Notes: generated by a model not told the origin, from the sequence alone. A stretch of 64,000 bases of DNA from Hymenobacter canadensis (GCF_027359925.1 NZ_CP114767.1:4266501-4330500), one strand, 5' to 3'. Positions 16,338 through 25,728 are shown, counted from the first letter of the stretch. Made by a program: numbers and translations.

Positions 16338-18698
16338 TTAGTTGGTGCCGCCGCCGGTGCTGCTGCCAGCGGGCTTCTGCTCCATCTTCTGCATTGAAGT
16401 CTGTTGCTGCATGGGGTTGGGCTGCGTGCGCTGCTGTTGCTCAAACAGCTCGAAGCGCGAAGGGGCTGCCTGCTGGGGCCAGGCGTTGTTGCTCAGGTCA
16501 ACGTCGGCGGTTTCCAGGTTGGGGTCCAGCACGAAGCTTACTACGGGCTTCTCAGTGATGAATACCTTGGTTACCTCGGCGTTGTTTTTGCGCCAGATTT
16601 CGGCCGGAATCGTCATCTTTTCCTGCTTGCCGTCCTGGTAAGTCATCTGCACGATAACGGGCATCGTGAGGCCGCCCAGGTTCTTCAGGCTCACCTCGTA
16701 GAAGTTGAGGCCGGCGTTCAGGCGCTGCTGCTGCTCGGGGCTGAGGCCCTTGGCCATTTGCTGGTAGCGCTGCTTGTCGGCGTCGGTGGTGGCCAGCGGG
16801 TCGTAGTTATTGTAGAAGTCCTTCAGCTCAGGCTTCTCGTCCACGAGGGTGCGCTTGATGTCCTGCAGGTTGCGCTGCTGCGACAGAGTCTGGGGCGCTT
16901 TGTTGATTGTTTCGCGCTTGCGGGCGTTTTCAATTTCGGGGTTCTTGGAGTCCACCGAGTACCACTTCACGCCCGTGATGGCCAGGTCGGAGGCGTCGGT
17001 GGTGTAGAACCAGCCGCGCCAGAACCAGTCGAGGTCGGTGCCGGAGGCGTCTTCCATGGTGCGGAAGAAGTCGGCGGGCGTGGGGTGCTTGTAGGCCCAG
17101 CGGCGCGCGTATTCCTTGAAGGCGTAGTCGAACAGCTCGCGGCCCAGAATCGTCTCACGCAGAATGTTGAGGCCGGTAGCGGGCTTGGCGTAGGCGTTCG
17201 GCCCAAACTGCAGCACCGACTCCGAGTTGGTCATAATCGGGGTCTGCAGGTTTTTGCCGGTGCGCATGTAGTCCACAATGTTCTTGGGCTCGCCGCGGCG
17301 CGACGGGTAGTTTCGCTCCCATTCCTGCTCCGTGAGGTACTGCGTAAACGTATTCAGGCCCTCGTCCATCCAGCTCCACTGCCGCTCATCGGAGTTGATG
17401 ATCATCGGGAAGAAGTTGTGACCTACCTCATGGATAATCACCGAAATCATCCCGTATTTCCGGTCGGCCGAGTAGGTGCCGTCCTTCTCGGGGCGGCCAC
17501 CGTTGAAGCACAGCATCGGGTACTCCATGCCGCCCACCGGGCCGTGCACCGAAATAGCCACCGGGTATTCGTAGTCGATGGTGTACTTGGAATACACCTT
17601 GATGGTGTGCGCCACCACTTCCGTCGAGTACTTGCCCCACAGCGGGTTGCCCTCCTTGGGGTAGTAGCTCATGCACATTACTGGCTTGCCCTTCTGCATG
17701 ATGCCCATGGCATCCCAGATGAACTTGCGCGAGCTGGCCCAAGCGAAGTCACGCACGTCTTTGGCGGCGTAGGTCCAGGTTTTGGTGCCTTTGGCGCGGC
17801 TGGTTTCGGCCTTTTCGGCTTCCTGCTGGCTCACGATGAGCACCGGCGTTTTGGCGCCTTTGGCTTTTTCGAGGCGCTGGCGCTGGGCGCTGGTCAGCAC
17901 GTCGTTGGGGTTTTGCAGCACGCCGGTGGCGCCCACCACGTGGTCGGCGGGAGCCGTAATGCTCACGCGGTAGTCGCCGAAGGGCAGGGCGAATTCGCCG
18001 TTGCCGAGGAACTGCTTGTGCTGCCAGCCCTGGTTGTCGGAGTACACGGCCATGCGCGGGTAGAACTGCGCAATTTCGTAGAGGTAGTTTTTGTCTTCGG
18101 CGAAATACTCGTAGCCGCTGCGCTGGTTGATTTTCAGCTGGTCGCTGATGTTGTAGCTCCACGCAATGCTGAACGTGACGGCCTGCTTGGGCCGCAGCGG
18201 CGTGGGCAGGTCCACGCGCATCATGGTGTGGTTGATGACGTAGGGCAGCGCCTTGCCGCCCTTCATCTTCACCTCCGAAATCTTGAACCCGCCCTCAAAC
18301 TCGCTGCGCTGCAGGTACTCCATCGCCTGGAACGGCATCCGGTCCTGAATCTGGCCCACCTGCGTGGCCGTGGTGATGGAGTTTTTGTCGAGAATATTCT
18401 GGTCGAGCTGCACCCACAGGTAGGTCAGCACGTCGGGCGAGAGGTTGGTGTAGGTGATGTCCTCGGAGCCCGTAATGGCCTGCTTCTCATCATCCAGCTT
18501 CACCCGGATGTTGTAGTCGGCGCGCTGCTGCCAGTAGTCGGTGCCGGGGGCGCCGGAGGCCGTGCGGTAGGAGTTGGGCGTGGGCAGCAGGGTTTCGAGC
18601 TGCGCAAATTTGTCGGTGCCGGAGTTGGTGTTCTGGGCCGCGGCCGGCAGGGCCAGCAGCGCCGCCAGCCCGGCGGCCAGCAGGTAGGGTTTCAGCAT
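16338..18698 (-). CDS. Secreted M1-family (gluzincin) metallopeptidase
   Basis: 786 residues from the ATG at 18698. The signal peptide (about 1-21) ends ALPAAAQ. The catalytic zinc site is H423-EVGH-427 with the third ligand E446 (MDEGLNTF), the exact HEXXH-x18-E spacing. The substrate motif is GGMEYPM, a variant of the classical GAMEN. The family are aminopeptidases, and Bacteroidota members are often periplasmic. The C-terminus (last 90 residues) is Gln-rich and of low complexity (FEQQQRTQPNPMQQQT). There is no T9SS sorting domain. Confidence 0.92.
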   Translation of the reverse strand: MLKPYLLAAGLAALLALPAAAQNTNSGTDKFAQLETLLPTPNSYRTASGAPGTDYWQQRADYNIRVKLDDEKQAITGSEDITYTNLSPDVLTYLWVQLDQNILDKNSITTATQVGQIQDRMPFQAMEYLQRSEFEGGFKISEVKMKGGKALPYVINHTMMRVDLPTPLRPKQAVTFSIAWSYNISDQLKINQRSGYEYFAEDKNYLYEIAQFYPRMAVYSDNQGWQHKQFLGNGEFALPFGDYRVSITAPADHVVGATGVLQNPNDVLTSAQRQRLEKAKGAKTPVLIVSQQEAEKAETSRAKGTKTWTYAAKDVRDFAWASSRKFIWDAMGIMQKGKPVMCMSYYPKEGNPLWGKYSTEVVAHTIKVYSKYTIDYEYPVAISVHGPVGGMEYPMLCFNGGRPEKDGTYSADRKYGMISVIIHEVGHNFFPMIINSDERQWSWMDEGLNTFTQYLTEQEWERNYPSRRGEPKNIVDYMRTGKNLQTPIMTNSESVLQFGPNAYAKPATGLNILRETILGRELFDYAFKEYARRWAYKHPTPADFFRTMEDASGTDLDWFWRGWFYTTDASDLAITGVKWYSVDSKNPEIENARKRETINKAPQTLSQQRNLQDIKRTLVDEKPELKDFYNNYDPLATTDADKQRYQQMAKGLSPEQQQRLNAGLNFYEVSLKNLGGLTMPVIVQMTYQDGKQEKMTIPAEIWRKNNAEVTKVFITEKPVVSFVLDPNLETADVDLSNNAWPQQAAPSRFELFEQQQRTQPNPMQQQTSMQKMEQKPAGSSTGGGTN

Positions 18699-18799
18699 AG
18701 TAGTCAAGCGCGGAAAAAGCGGAAAGCGAAGAAGGTAAATTTAGGCAAAATCAACGGCAGATTCGGCAAGGACGCTACGGGCGGACCAGTGTTGCATGC

Positions 18800-18915
18800 A
18801 GCATAAGCTTACGCTTGCGCCGGATAGAGAGCGGCTGCCGTAAGCTACAAGCCGTAACATCGGCAGGGTTAGCTGGCCGCTCACGCACGGAACGGCACAA
18901 GCTAAAGCCTATGCT
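18800..18915. repeat. Separate palindromic element (AGCATA type)
   Basis: A 116-bp imperfect inverted repeat. The left arm AGCATAAGCTTACGCTTGCG and the right arm ending AGCTAAAGCCTATGCT are complementary at 18 of 22 positions. It is unrelated in sequence to the GTCAT elements but similar in size and placement, between the starts/ends of two leftward genes. Confidence 0.65.
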
Positions 18916-18919
18916 ACAC

Positions 18920-19522
18920 TCAGCCTACCAGCAGCACCCCCGCAATACCGATGGCAGCACCGCTGACCACCAGCAGCCAGTCGCGGCGCTGCACCCCGAA
19001 GCCGCGCAGCAGCAGCAGCCCCAGCAGCAGAATTAGACTCACAATCAGCAGCTGGCCCAGCTCTACGCCCACATTGAAGGCCAGCAGCTCCAGCACCGGC
19101 CGGCTCTGCTGGCCCAGCAGCTCGCGCAGGTAGCTGGAAAAGCCCAGGCCATGCACCAGCCCAAACACCATGGCCAGCAGGTTGGGCAGGGCCAGTACCA
19201 CGGGCTCGGGCCGGCTCACGCGGGCCAGGCGCGGCTCAGTGCGGCGCGCCCGCATCAGGTTCACGACGCAGGTCAGCAGAATGGTTATCGGAATCAGCTT
19301 CTCCACCAGGCCGGGGCTGTAGTCCACTACGCGCAGCGTGGCCAGGGCCAGCGTGAGCGAGTGGCCCAGCGTGAAGCTGGTGACCAACGCCAGCACCCGG
19401 CGCCAGTCGGCCAGCACGTAGGGGGCACACAGCGCCAGCAGAAACACGAGGTGGTCGTAGGCCCGCAGGTTGAAGATGTGGAAGAACCCAAGCTGCAGGT
19501 AAGTCTGAAACAAAGACGCCAT
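18920..19522 (-). CDS. HupE/UreJ-like integral membrane protein
   Basis: 200 residues with about six transmembrane helices. Characteristic histidine motifs sit at membrane edges: AYDHLVFLLAL (22-32), FTLGHSLTLALA (50-61) and GLVHGLGFSSYL (121-132). These match the HupE/UreJ_2 family, proposed to carry Ni or Co in some members. No urease, hydrogenase or nickel enzyme gene is nearby, so the substrate is unknown. The start codon lies only 4 nt from a TAGCTTTG box. Confidence 0.8.
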   Translation of the reverse strand: MASLFQTYLQLGFFHIFNLRAYDHLVFLLALCAPYVLADWRRVLALVTSFTLGHSLTLALATLRVVDYSPGLVEKLIPITILLTCVVNLMRARRTEPRLARVSRPEPVVLALPNLLAMVFGLVHGLGFSSYLRELLGQQSRPVLELLAFNVGVELGQLLIVSLILLLGLLLLRGFGVQRRDWLLVVSGAAIGIAGVLLVG

Positions 19523-19526
19523 GCCG

Positions 19527-19534
19527 CAAAGCTA
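19527..19534 (-). promoter_or_regulatory. -7 box abutting the start codon
   Basis: TAGCTTTG on the minus strand ends 4 nt before the HupE-like ATG. The geometry is the same as for the 9612 gene and suggests a leaderless transcript. The -33 element is not clear. Confidence 0.5.
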
Positions 19535-19970
19535 CACGGGTAGCTGAATATGGGGTGGTTGGGCAGAATGCAGCGCTGCCACCGCTGCTACTGCCTGGTG
19601 GCGACGTAGCGACGGTGGCAGGGCGGCAAGTGTGGTTGGGAAGAGCAGACGGGAAGCAGAGCCGGCAAAAAGCCTTGCCTGACACCTCCATTCCCAGCAG
19701 TGGGGGAATCCGGGAATGGAGGTGTCGAACGGCGGGCAGGGAAAACCCAGGAATGTTTACTATGTAATGTATCTGATAATTATTTGTAAATATATAAGAC
19801 AAAATTGAATAGACAATAGATAGCCAATGATATTTTTCCTTGTGGTCAGCAATGGCAAATTCACTTCGGAGGTGAACGAAATTACTTGCCAAAGCTAATG
19901 GTAGCTGCAGGCTTGCCGGGCAGCAGCAAAGCCCCATCAACACCTGTGGCTACTGGAAATAACACGCACA
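19535..19970. other. Intergenic region with hairpins, no gene seen
   Basis: No convincing coding frame. It holds a hairpin with a 15-bp perfect stem (GACACCTCCATTCCC, 19681-19695, pairing with 19712-19726). A weaker one has CTGCCACCG/CGGTGGCAG ends (19576-19621). An AT-rich stretch runs from 19755 to 19835. Confidence 0.6.
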
Positions 19971-20005
19971 AAAAAGCCCTGTCGGCATTGCCGACAGGGC
20001 TTTTT
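19971..20005. terminator. Terminator of the repetitive T9SS gene
   Basis: AAAAAGCCCTGTCGGC-ATT-GCCGACAGGGCTTTTT: a perfect 16-bp stem with A5/T5 tails, downstream of the 20038 gene. Confidence 0.92.
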
Positions 20006-20037
20006 GCTACCAGGTATGCCTGGCAGTAAGCTAATGA

Positions 20038-23000
20038 TTACTGCTTGGTGATGCGGCGCACATCGAGGCCGCCCTCGGTGCGGGCGCGCAGGATGTAGAC
20101 GCCGGCCGGCAGCTGGCGCAAATCCAGCGTGGCGGTCTGCACGCCAGGCTGGCCCGGGAGCGTACGCTCCAGCACCTGCTGGCCCACGGCGTTGTAAACG
20201 CGCAATTCCGTGGCCTTGGTGTAGCCGCGCAGCTCCACGCTGACGTTGCCGTCAACAGTAGGGTTGGGGTACACGCTCAGTGCCGAGCCGGCCAGCGGCT
20301 TCACGCTGCTGTTGACGAGCAGCGGGGCCGAGGGCAGCGAAGTGCAGCCCGTAGCAGCGTTGGTCACGACTACCGTGTACTGGCCAAACTGGGCCGTGGT
20401 GTTCACCACGTACGTCTGGTCGGTAGCACCGGCAATCAGCGTGCCGTTGAGGTACCACTGGTTGCCCGTAGTGCTGGAGCTGGTGAGCGTGGTGGTGGCC
20501 CCGTTATAAACCGGCGCCACCGTCGGCTGGGCCGGAAGGGCGTTGATGGTCACGCTGAACGTAGCCGTGGTAGCAGCGCAGGCGCCCGAAGCGGCTACCG
20601 TGTTGGTCACGGTATAAGTGCCGGCCGTGCTCGTGGCCAGGTCGATAACGCCGGTAGTGGCGTCAATGGTCAGGCCCGTAGTCGAGCTGAACGTGCCGGC
20701 CGTGGCGCCGGCGGCGAGGGCTGGGGCAGCCGTGCCGGTGGCGCCCACGCAGTAGGCGGCGTTGGTGTAGCTGAACGTGGCTACCGGAGCAGCCGTGATG
20801 GTCACGCTGAACGTGGCCGTAGTCACAGCGCAGGCGCCGGAAGCGGCTACCGTATTGGTCACGGTATAAGTGCCAGGCGTGCTGGTTGAAGGAGTAATGG
20901 CACCCGTGGTGGCATCAATGCTCAGGCCCGTAGTGGAGCTGAACGTGCCAGCCGTGGCGCCGGTGGCCAGCGTGGCGGCTGCCGTGGCCGTCTGCGAGGT
21001 ACAGAAGCTAGTGGCAGCGTAGCTGAACGTAGCCACTGGCGCGGCCGTAATCGTCACGCTGAACGTGGCCGTGGCGGCGGCACAGCCACCGGCGGCGGCA
21101 ATGCTGTTGGTCACGACATACGTACCGGGCGTGCTGGTCGAAGGCGTGATGGCACCGGTAGCGGCATCAATGGTCAGGCCCGTGGTGGAGCTGAACGTGC
21201 CGGCCGAAGCACCGGCGCCGAATACCGGCGCGGCCGTGGCCGTCTGCGAGGCGCAGAAGCCAGTAGCGTCGTAGCTGAACGTGGCAACGGGAGCCGTGGT
21301 AATGGTCACGCTGGCTGTGGCTGAAGACGGGCAGGCGCCGCCTACCGAGTAAGTCACGGTGTAGGTGCCGGGCGTGCTCGAGGACGGCGTGATGGCGCCG
21401 GTTGTGGCGTCAATGGTCAGGCCCGTGGTGGAGCTGAATGTGCCACCGGCAGTACCCGTTACGGTAGGCGTGGTGGCGCTGCCGCTCACGCAGAGCGTGG
21501 TGCTGGCGTAGCTGAACGTAGCCGTGGTGGCTGGATTCACGGTGACCGTGGTTGCAGCCGAAGTAGTAGTGCAGCCCGCCGCGTTGGTTACTGTCACCGT
21601 GTAGCTGCCCGCCGTCGTGGCGGTGTAGGTGGCTGTGGTAGCGCCGCTGATAGTCGTGCCGTCGAGTGCGAACTGGTAGGTCAGGCCCGTACCGGTAGGA
21701 GCAGAAAGCACCACCGAGCTGCCTTGGCAGAACGTAGTGGCGCCACTGGCGGTGAGCGTAGCAGTGGGTACGTCGCTGATGGTTACCGTCGTCGTGCTGA
21801 TGACGGCATCACAGCCGCCGTTAGCAGCTACCGTGTTGGTCACGGTGTAGGTGCCGGGGGTTGAGGTGGAAGGCGTGATGGCTCCGGTCGTGGCGTCCAG
21901 CGTCAGGCCTGTGGTCGAGGAGAACGTACCGGCCGTAGCGCCCGTGGCTAAGACAGGCGCAATGGCCGCCGTGTTAGCTGTGCAGTAGTTAGCCGTGCTG
22001 GCATAGCTGAAGCCGGCCGTAGCCGGAGCCGTAACAGTGACGGTAGTGGTAGCCGCCACGGCGGCGCAGCCGCCGGTTGCGGCTACTGTGTTGGTCACGG
22101 TGTAGGTGCCGGGCGTGCTGGTCGAAGGTGTGATGGCGCCGGTCGTAGCGTCAATGGTCAGGCCTGTGGTGGAGCTGAACGTGCCAGCTGTGGCGCCCGT
22201 CGTGAGCGTTGCGGCAGCGGCCGTGGTCTGCGAAGCGCAGAAGCTGGCGGCCGCGTAGCTGAAGCCAGCCGTAGCTGGCGTGGTGATGGTCACCGATGCT
22301 GTGCTGCTGCAACTAGCAGAAATCGTGTACGTCACGGCATAAGTGCCGGCCGTGGAGGTCGCCAGGTTAATGGTGCCGGTAGCCGCGTCGAGGCTCAGCC
22401 CCGTGGTCGAGCTGAACGTGCCGCCCGTGGTACCCGTTACCGTAGTGGTGGGGTTGGTACCGCTGGCGCAGAAGGAAGTAGCTGCGTAAGCGAAGGCTGC
22501 ATTGCAAGCCGGAGCGCTGGTGGTAGCCGTAATGGAAAAGTCGTCGATGGCCAAGCCGTCATCGGTGCCAACAGCGTTTGCGTCGACAAAGCGAAGGTAA
22601 AACGTGGCGCCCGCGGGAATGGTCAGACCCGTGATGGTGCCCGTAATGGCGGTCCGGTTGGCGTCGTCGTTGCCATCGTAGCCTGCGGCCGTGGTGAGGT
22701 TATTAACCGGGCCGGTGAAGTCGAGCGAATTTACGTCCGTGAAAGTGCCCGTGGTGAGCGAAGTGGCGTCGGTGCTGTACTGGAAATCCAAACGGTCCGA
22801 CGCGTTGCGGGGCGTTGTGTTGCCTCCCAGGCGGTAAACTTCGCCCGTGTAGCCAATTGCCAGGCTGGTAATGGTAGCGCCGGTCGTGTTGGTGAAAGCA
22901 AAGCCGAACTGCGGAACCAGCGAACCACTCTGAAGGCTGCCGAAGGCGCGGTCGGTAGTAGCGGAGGCGCCGAAGCCAAAGCTGTAGGTGTCACCCGCGT

Positions 23001-23322
23001 TGGGGCTAGTGGTAGCCGTAATGGTCGTGGCGGTGTAGGTGCTGTTGGCACCGGTGCCGGTGCCGGCATTGGTTTCTACAAACCCGAAGCCAGTTGGAAC
23101 GCTGTTGCTGGTACCAGTGATAGCCAGGGTGTTAAAATCCTGGGTGTAGGCGGCGGTGCCCAGGCTGATAGGGGTGAGGGTTGTTGGGGTTTGGACCTGG
23201 GCCCAAGTCAGCGAAGGCGTAAGTAGCAGTACCAGAGCCAGCATCAACTGACATGTGCGCGACCAACAAGCAAACAGGTAGCCGTACCCGGCCCCATGTG
23301 TTGCGGGTAATTTTAGTTTCAT
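20038..23322 (-). CDS. Repetitive cell-surface protein with T9SS type A sorting domain
   Basis: 1094 residues. A signal peptide (about 1-42, ending SLTWAQ) precedes a beta-sandwich region (about 45-275) with GLAIDDFSITA near its end. Seven repeats of roughly 70-85 residues follow, each reading FSY...C...GTFSSTTGL..D..TG.I...TSTPGTYTVT, with two variant Ig-like modules. The C-terminal domain begins SVYPNPTVDGNVSVEL and ends GVYILRARTEGGLDVRRITK, a clear T9SS type A signal. The repeats are Thr/Ala/Ser-rich, almost free of charge, with two cysteines each, which fits a rod-like surface adhesin (inference). Confidence 0.9.
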   Translation of the reverse strand: MKLKLPATHGAGYGYLFACWSRTCQLMLALVLLLTPSLTWAQVQTPTTLTPISLGTAAYTQDFNTLAITGTSNSVPTGFGFVETNAGTGTGANSTYTATTITATTSPNAGDTYSFGFGASATTDRAFGSLQSGSLVPQFGFAFTNTTGATITSLAIGYTGEVYRLGGNTTPRNASDRLDFQYSTDATSLTTGTFTDVNSLDFTGPVNNLTTAAGYDGNDDANRTAITGTITGLTIPAGATFYLRFVDANAVGTDDGLAIDDFSITATTSAPACNAAFAYAATSFCASGTNPTTTVTGTTGGTFSSTTGLSLDAATGTINLATSTAGTYAVTYTISASCSSTASVTITTPATAGFSYAAASFCASQTTAAAATLTTGATAGTFSSTTGLTIDATTGAITPSTSTPGTYTVTNTVAATGGCAAVAATTTVTVTAPATAGFSYASTANYCTANTAAIAPVLATGATAGTFSSTTGLTLDATTGAITPSTSTPGTYTVTNTVAANGGCDAVISTTTVTISDVPTATLTASGATTFCQGSSVVLSAPTGTGLTYQFALDGTTISGATTATYTATTAGSYTVTVTNAAGCTTTSAATTVTVNPATTATFSYASTTLCVSGSATTPTVTGTAGGTFSSTTGLTIDATTGAITPSSSTPGTYTVTYSVGGACPSSATASVTITTAPVATFSYDATGFCASQTATAAPVFGAGASAGTFSSTTGLTIDAATGAITPSTSTPGTYVVTNSIAAAGGCAAATATFSVTITAAPVATFSYAATSFCTSQTATAAATLATGATAGTFSSTTGLSIDATTGAITPSTSTPGTYTVTNTVAASGACAVTTATFSVTITAAPVATFSYTNAAYCVGATGTAAPALAAGATAGTFSSTTGLTIDATTGVIDLATSTAGTYTVTNTVAASGACAATTATFSVTINALPAQPTVAPVYNGATTTLTSSSTTGNQWYLNGTLIAGATDQTYVVNTTAQFGQYTVVVTNAATGCTSLPSAPLLVNSSVKPLAGSALSVYPNPTVDGNVSVELRGYTKATELRVYNAVGQQVLERTLPGQPGVQTATLDLRQLPAGVYILRARTEGGLDVRRITKQ

Positions 23323-23428
23323 AAAAAAATGGGTAGAGGAGAAAAAAGAAACAAAAAAGTAGACTGTTTCGAAGGGCCCGAAAAAGGCAAAAAAATTCGT
23401 AATCTATTGATAAACAAGTGGCAAGCCG

Positions 23429-23459
23429 CAAATATAATTAAATTAAGTAGCTTGGACAA
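23429..23459 (-). promoter_or_regulatory. Predicted promoter of the repetitive T9SS gene
   Basis: On the minus strand: TTG (23459-23457), 20 nt, TATATTTG (23436-23429). A match to the Bacteroidota consensus, giving a 5' leader of about 100 nt before the ATG at 23322. Confidence 0.7.
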
Positions 23460-24094
23460 TACGAAGGAAATAGGTGCGAGCACACTATTCCAAACCCCAC
23501 CAATGTTATATTTTAAATCAGGCCTAGGGGCTTCCAGAAGGCAGATTGTTGGTGGGAAGCAGCCGCTGCGCCCATTGCGGGGGGGGGGGTAATTAAAAAG
23601 AACTGGTTCGGGGAGCCCGGCAAAACACGAGGGAAACCAGTTGGTCGGTTATAAGGACATGGTTATGGGACAGGAAGGAAATAAAAATGGCAGCCTGGAA
23701 TTCTGCTTGCGAGGGCTTCCGCAAACAGGCAATAAAGTGCCAGCGCCTGATGCATAGTGGCGTAGCAATAATAGTTGTGCAAATATGCAGTTTTTCCTGA
23801 TAGGCCCTAGCGTGGGCCTGAATAAAAACACAGTAAAAGCAACCCGATGATATCCGAAGCCGGCGACTGCGCCTGCCGATAGGTTTCCGGTGCGCCAGCA
23901 GAATAGCCGCTTTTCATGGGCTGGTCTGCTGAAAACGTCATTTCGGGGCTCTGGCGCTTGTGATGCCAGCCGGCTACCTGGGTACCGGAACCGCCAGGAG
24001 CAACCGCCCGCAATAGTTTCTGCGTGGAATAGGATTTCAGTGCGGCCGGCTTGGTATCTTGCGGCACATTTTCAGGTTTAATATCCTTGCATTT
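23460..24094. other. Long intergenic region, no supported gene
   Basis: 635 bp between divergent genes. It contains an 11-G homopolymer (23579-23589), a small hairpin AGGCCC/GGGCCT (23802-23819) and no frame with convincing coding character. Short open frames exist (e.g. 86 codons at 23807-24067, minus strand) but look accidental. Confidence 0.5.
23579..23589. repeat. Homopolymeric G11 tract
   Basis: Eleven consecutive G on the plus strand, the longest mononucleotide run seen in the window. It lies about 120 bp upstream of the predicted T9SS-gene promoter and about 500 bp from the divergent gene. Confidence 0.85.
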
Positions 24095-24586
24095 ATGCTA
24101 TTTCGAGTGTTGAGCATCAGCGCGCTACTGCTGCCCTGCCTGGCGAAGGCCCAGGCCCCTGTCAACCTGCCTTCCGAGACGTTTAAGCAGCAACTGCGCA
24201 ACCAGTACCTGCGCAACGATACTGCCCAGGCCATCATCAGCCTGTACAGCAAGCGCCAGGCTGGCGGGGCCAGCTGGATGGCGGGCGGCGCGCTTAGCGG
24301 ACTTCGGCTGGCAACTGCTGGCGGCCGCGAAATCTCCAGTGGCCCCGGCTACACGATTTCCCAGGAGGCGCCTTCGGCCGGCGTGGTGCTGCTGGCGACG
24401 CTGCCGTTTCTGGGCTATGGCCTGGGCAAGCTGCTACACTACGGCAACGCCAACTTGGCCGCGCAACTGACGGCCTACGGGGCCGGGCAGCCCTTGCCGC
24501 GCAGCCTGCGGCGCAAGCTCAAGCCACGCTTCTTCAGCACGCCCATTATCCAGTACACGCCGGTACCGGCCACGCCCGCTAAATAA
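24095..24586 (+). CDS. Secreted/membrane protein of unknown function (paralogue 1)
   Basis: 163 residues from the ATG at 24095. The signal peptide ends CLAKAQA. The mature part has a hydrophobic segment GVVLLATLPFLGYGLGKLLHY and a basic tail LPRSLRRKLKPRFF. The following gene has the same layout: signal, short helix with LYSKR or LFRKR, hydrophobic hairpin, then a GQPLP/GQPIP motif and R-rich end. The two are diverged tandem duplicates 5 bp apart. No known family. Confidence 0.65.
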   Translation: MLFRVLSISALLLPCLAKAQAPVNLPSETFKQQLRNQYLRNDTAQAIISLYSKRQAGGASWMAGGALSGLRLATAGGREISSGPGYTISQEAPSAGVVLLATLPFLGYGLGKLLHYGNANLAAQLTAYGAGQPLPRSLRRKLKPRFFSTPIIQYTPVPATPAK

Positions 24587-24591
24587 CTGCT

Positions 24592-25188
24592 ATGCGTACT
24601 TTTTTTCTGTTGCTGATTTTGCTGCTGGCTGGTACGCTGGGGTATGCCCAGCAAGGCCCCGCCGCTGCACCTGTAGCCAGTGCGCCAGTTACCGTGGCCC
24701 CCGCCGCCGCCGCGCCGGCCGATTCCGGCGCGGTACTGCTGTTCAACGGCTGGTACCTGCCCCGCTATGCCCCCAAAGCCACCGAGGCCGACACTACCGG
24801 GGCCCTGCTGAGCTTGTTTCGGAAGCGCCGCTACGCCGGCTGGCTCTACACGCTGCCCTTCATTGCGGGCATGACACTGGCCCTGCCTATTTCCTCCACC
24901 GACCGCTACGGCCAGACCACTGTAGCCGACGAAGCCATTTCGCCGCCGCTGGGCTTTACGATAGTGGGCGGCACGGTAGTAGGCTTCATTATGCATGCCA
25001 GCAAGTTCAACAAAGCCCACCTGGAGGCCGTGGACAAAGCCTACGTCGCCGGCCAGCCCATTCCGGCCAAATACCGCAGCCAGCTCAACGCCAGCCATTT
25101 CAACGAAGCCGCCTACCTGCGCGAGGCCCTGCGGCAGCAGATGGAGCGCGAGCAGCTGCAGCGCGCGGCCGCCGGCGCTACCCGCTAA
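24592..25188 (+). CDS. Secreted/membrane protein of unknown function (paralogue 2)
   Basis: 198 residues. The signal peptide ends GTLGYAQ. A Pro/Ala linker (about 20-45) follows, then FRKRRYAGWLYTLPFIAGMTL and PLGFTIVGGTVVGFIMH as hydrophobic segments. The motif AYVAGQPIPAKYRSQLNASHF aligns with AYGAGQPLPRSLRRKLKPRF of the preceding gene. The C-terminus is a helical Arg/Gln-rich tail. Co-transcribed with its paralogue. Function unknown. Confidence 0.65.
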   Translation: MRTFFLLLILLLAGTLGYAQQGPAAAPVASAPVTVAPAAAAPADSGAVLLFNGWYLPRYAPKATEADTTGALLSLFRKRRYAGWLYTLPFIAGMTLALPISSTDRYGQTTVADEAISPPLGFTIVGGTVVGFIMHASKFNKAHLEAVDKAYVAGQPIPAKYRSQLNASHFNEAAYLREALRQQMEREQLQRAAAGATR

Positions 25189-25372
25189 AGCCAAAGCAGC
25201 CGCTCTGAACGCGGCGCGCGGCCGCGTAAAGGCGAAAACTTGTTGCGGCCGGTACCGGTTACCGACCACAGCTCAGCGGTACCGTTCTGGGTAAAAGACG
25301 GTGCGGCCGCCTGTTGGCAGAGCCTGCTTACCCGCCCGGGCCTGATTTCTCCGTAGAGTAGTATCTTCCCGT

Positions 25373-25723
25373 ATGAATATAGCAGTCGTAGTTGCGCAAC
25401 TCGTCATTGCCCTTTCGGTGGTTATTGTTTGGGTGTTTCGGTTTGATAACATCGTAAAGGAATTCAAGCAGTACGGACTGCCTGACCTAGTGCGCACGAT
25501 GGTAGGAGCCGCCAAAATAGCGCTGGCCACGCTACTGGTAGCGGGCATCTGGTATCCGGGCCTGGTGCTGGTGCCGGCCCTGCTGATGGCCTTTCTGATG
25601 CTGTGCGCCCAGCTGGCCCACATCAAAGTGCGCAACCCCTGGCACAAGTATGTGCCGTCGTTGCTGCTGCTACTCCTGTCGCTGTTCGTGGCCGCCGCTC
25701 ACGCGGGCCTCATTGCCAACTAA
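25373..25723 (+). CDS. DoxX-like membrane protein (copy 1)
   Basis: 116 residues with four predicted transmembrane helices. FDNIVKEFKQYGLPD between the first two helices and the overall layout resemble the DoxX-like/DUF family. Function is not known for this subgroup. The next gene is a paralogue starting 5 bp later, with the equivalent KLKDEFKRYGLAKFG, so the two may form a heteromeric membrane unit (inference). Confidence 0.7.
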   Translation: MNIAVVVAQLVIALSVVIVWVFRFDNIVKEFKQYGLPDLVRTMVGAAKIALATLLVAGIWYPGLVLVPALLMAFLMLCAQLAHIKVRNPWHKYVPSLLLLLLSLFVAAAHAGLIAN

Positions 25724-25728
25724 GCCTG

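Noticed and set aside
16404-18806. Open reading frame of 800 codons on the plus strand
   Set aside because: It is fully antisense to the M1 peptidase gene. High GC content leaves long open antisense frames; the protein is low-complexity and resembles nothing.
20500-22500. Regularly spaced repeats that might be read as a CRISPR array
   Set aside because: They are in-frame protein repeats of a surface protein, about 210-250 bp apart and without spacer structure.
23807-24067. 86-codon minus-strand frame
   Set aside because: Poor codon use and no resemblance to known proteins; it overlaps the upstream region of another gene.
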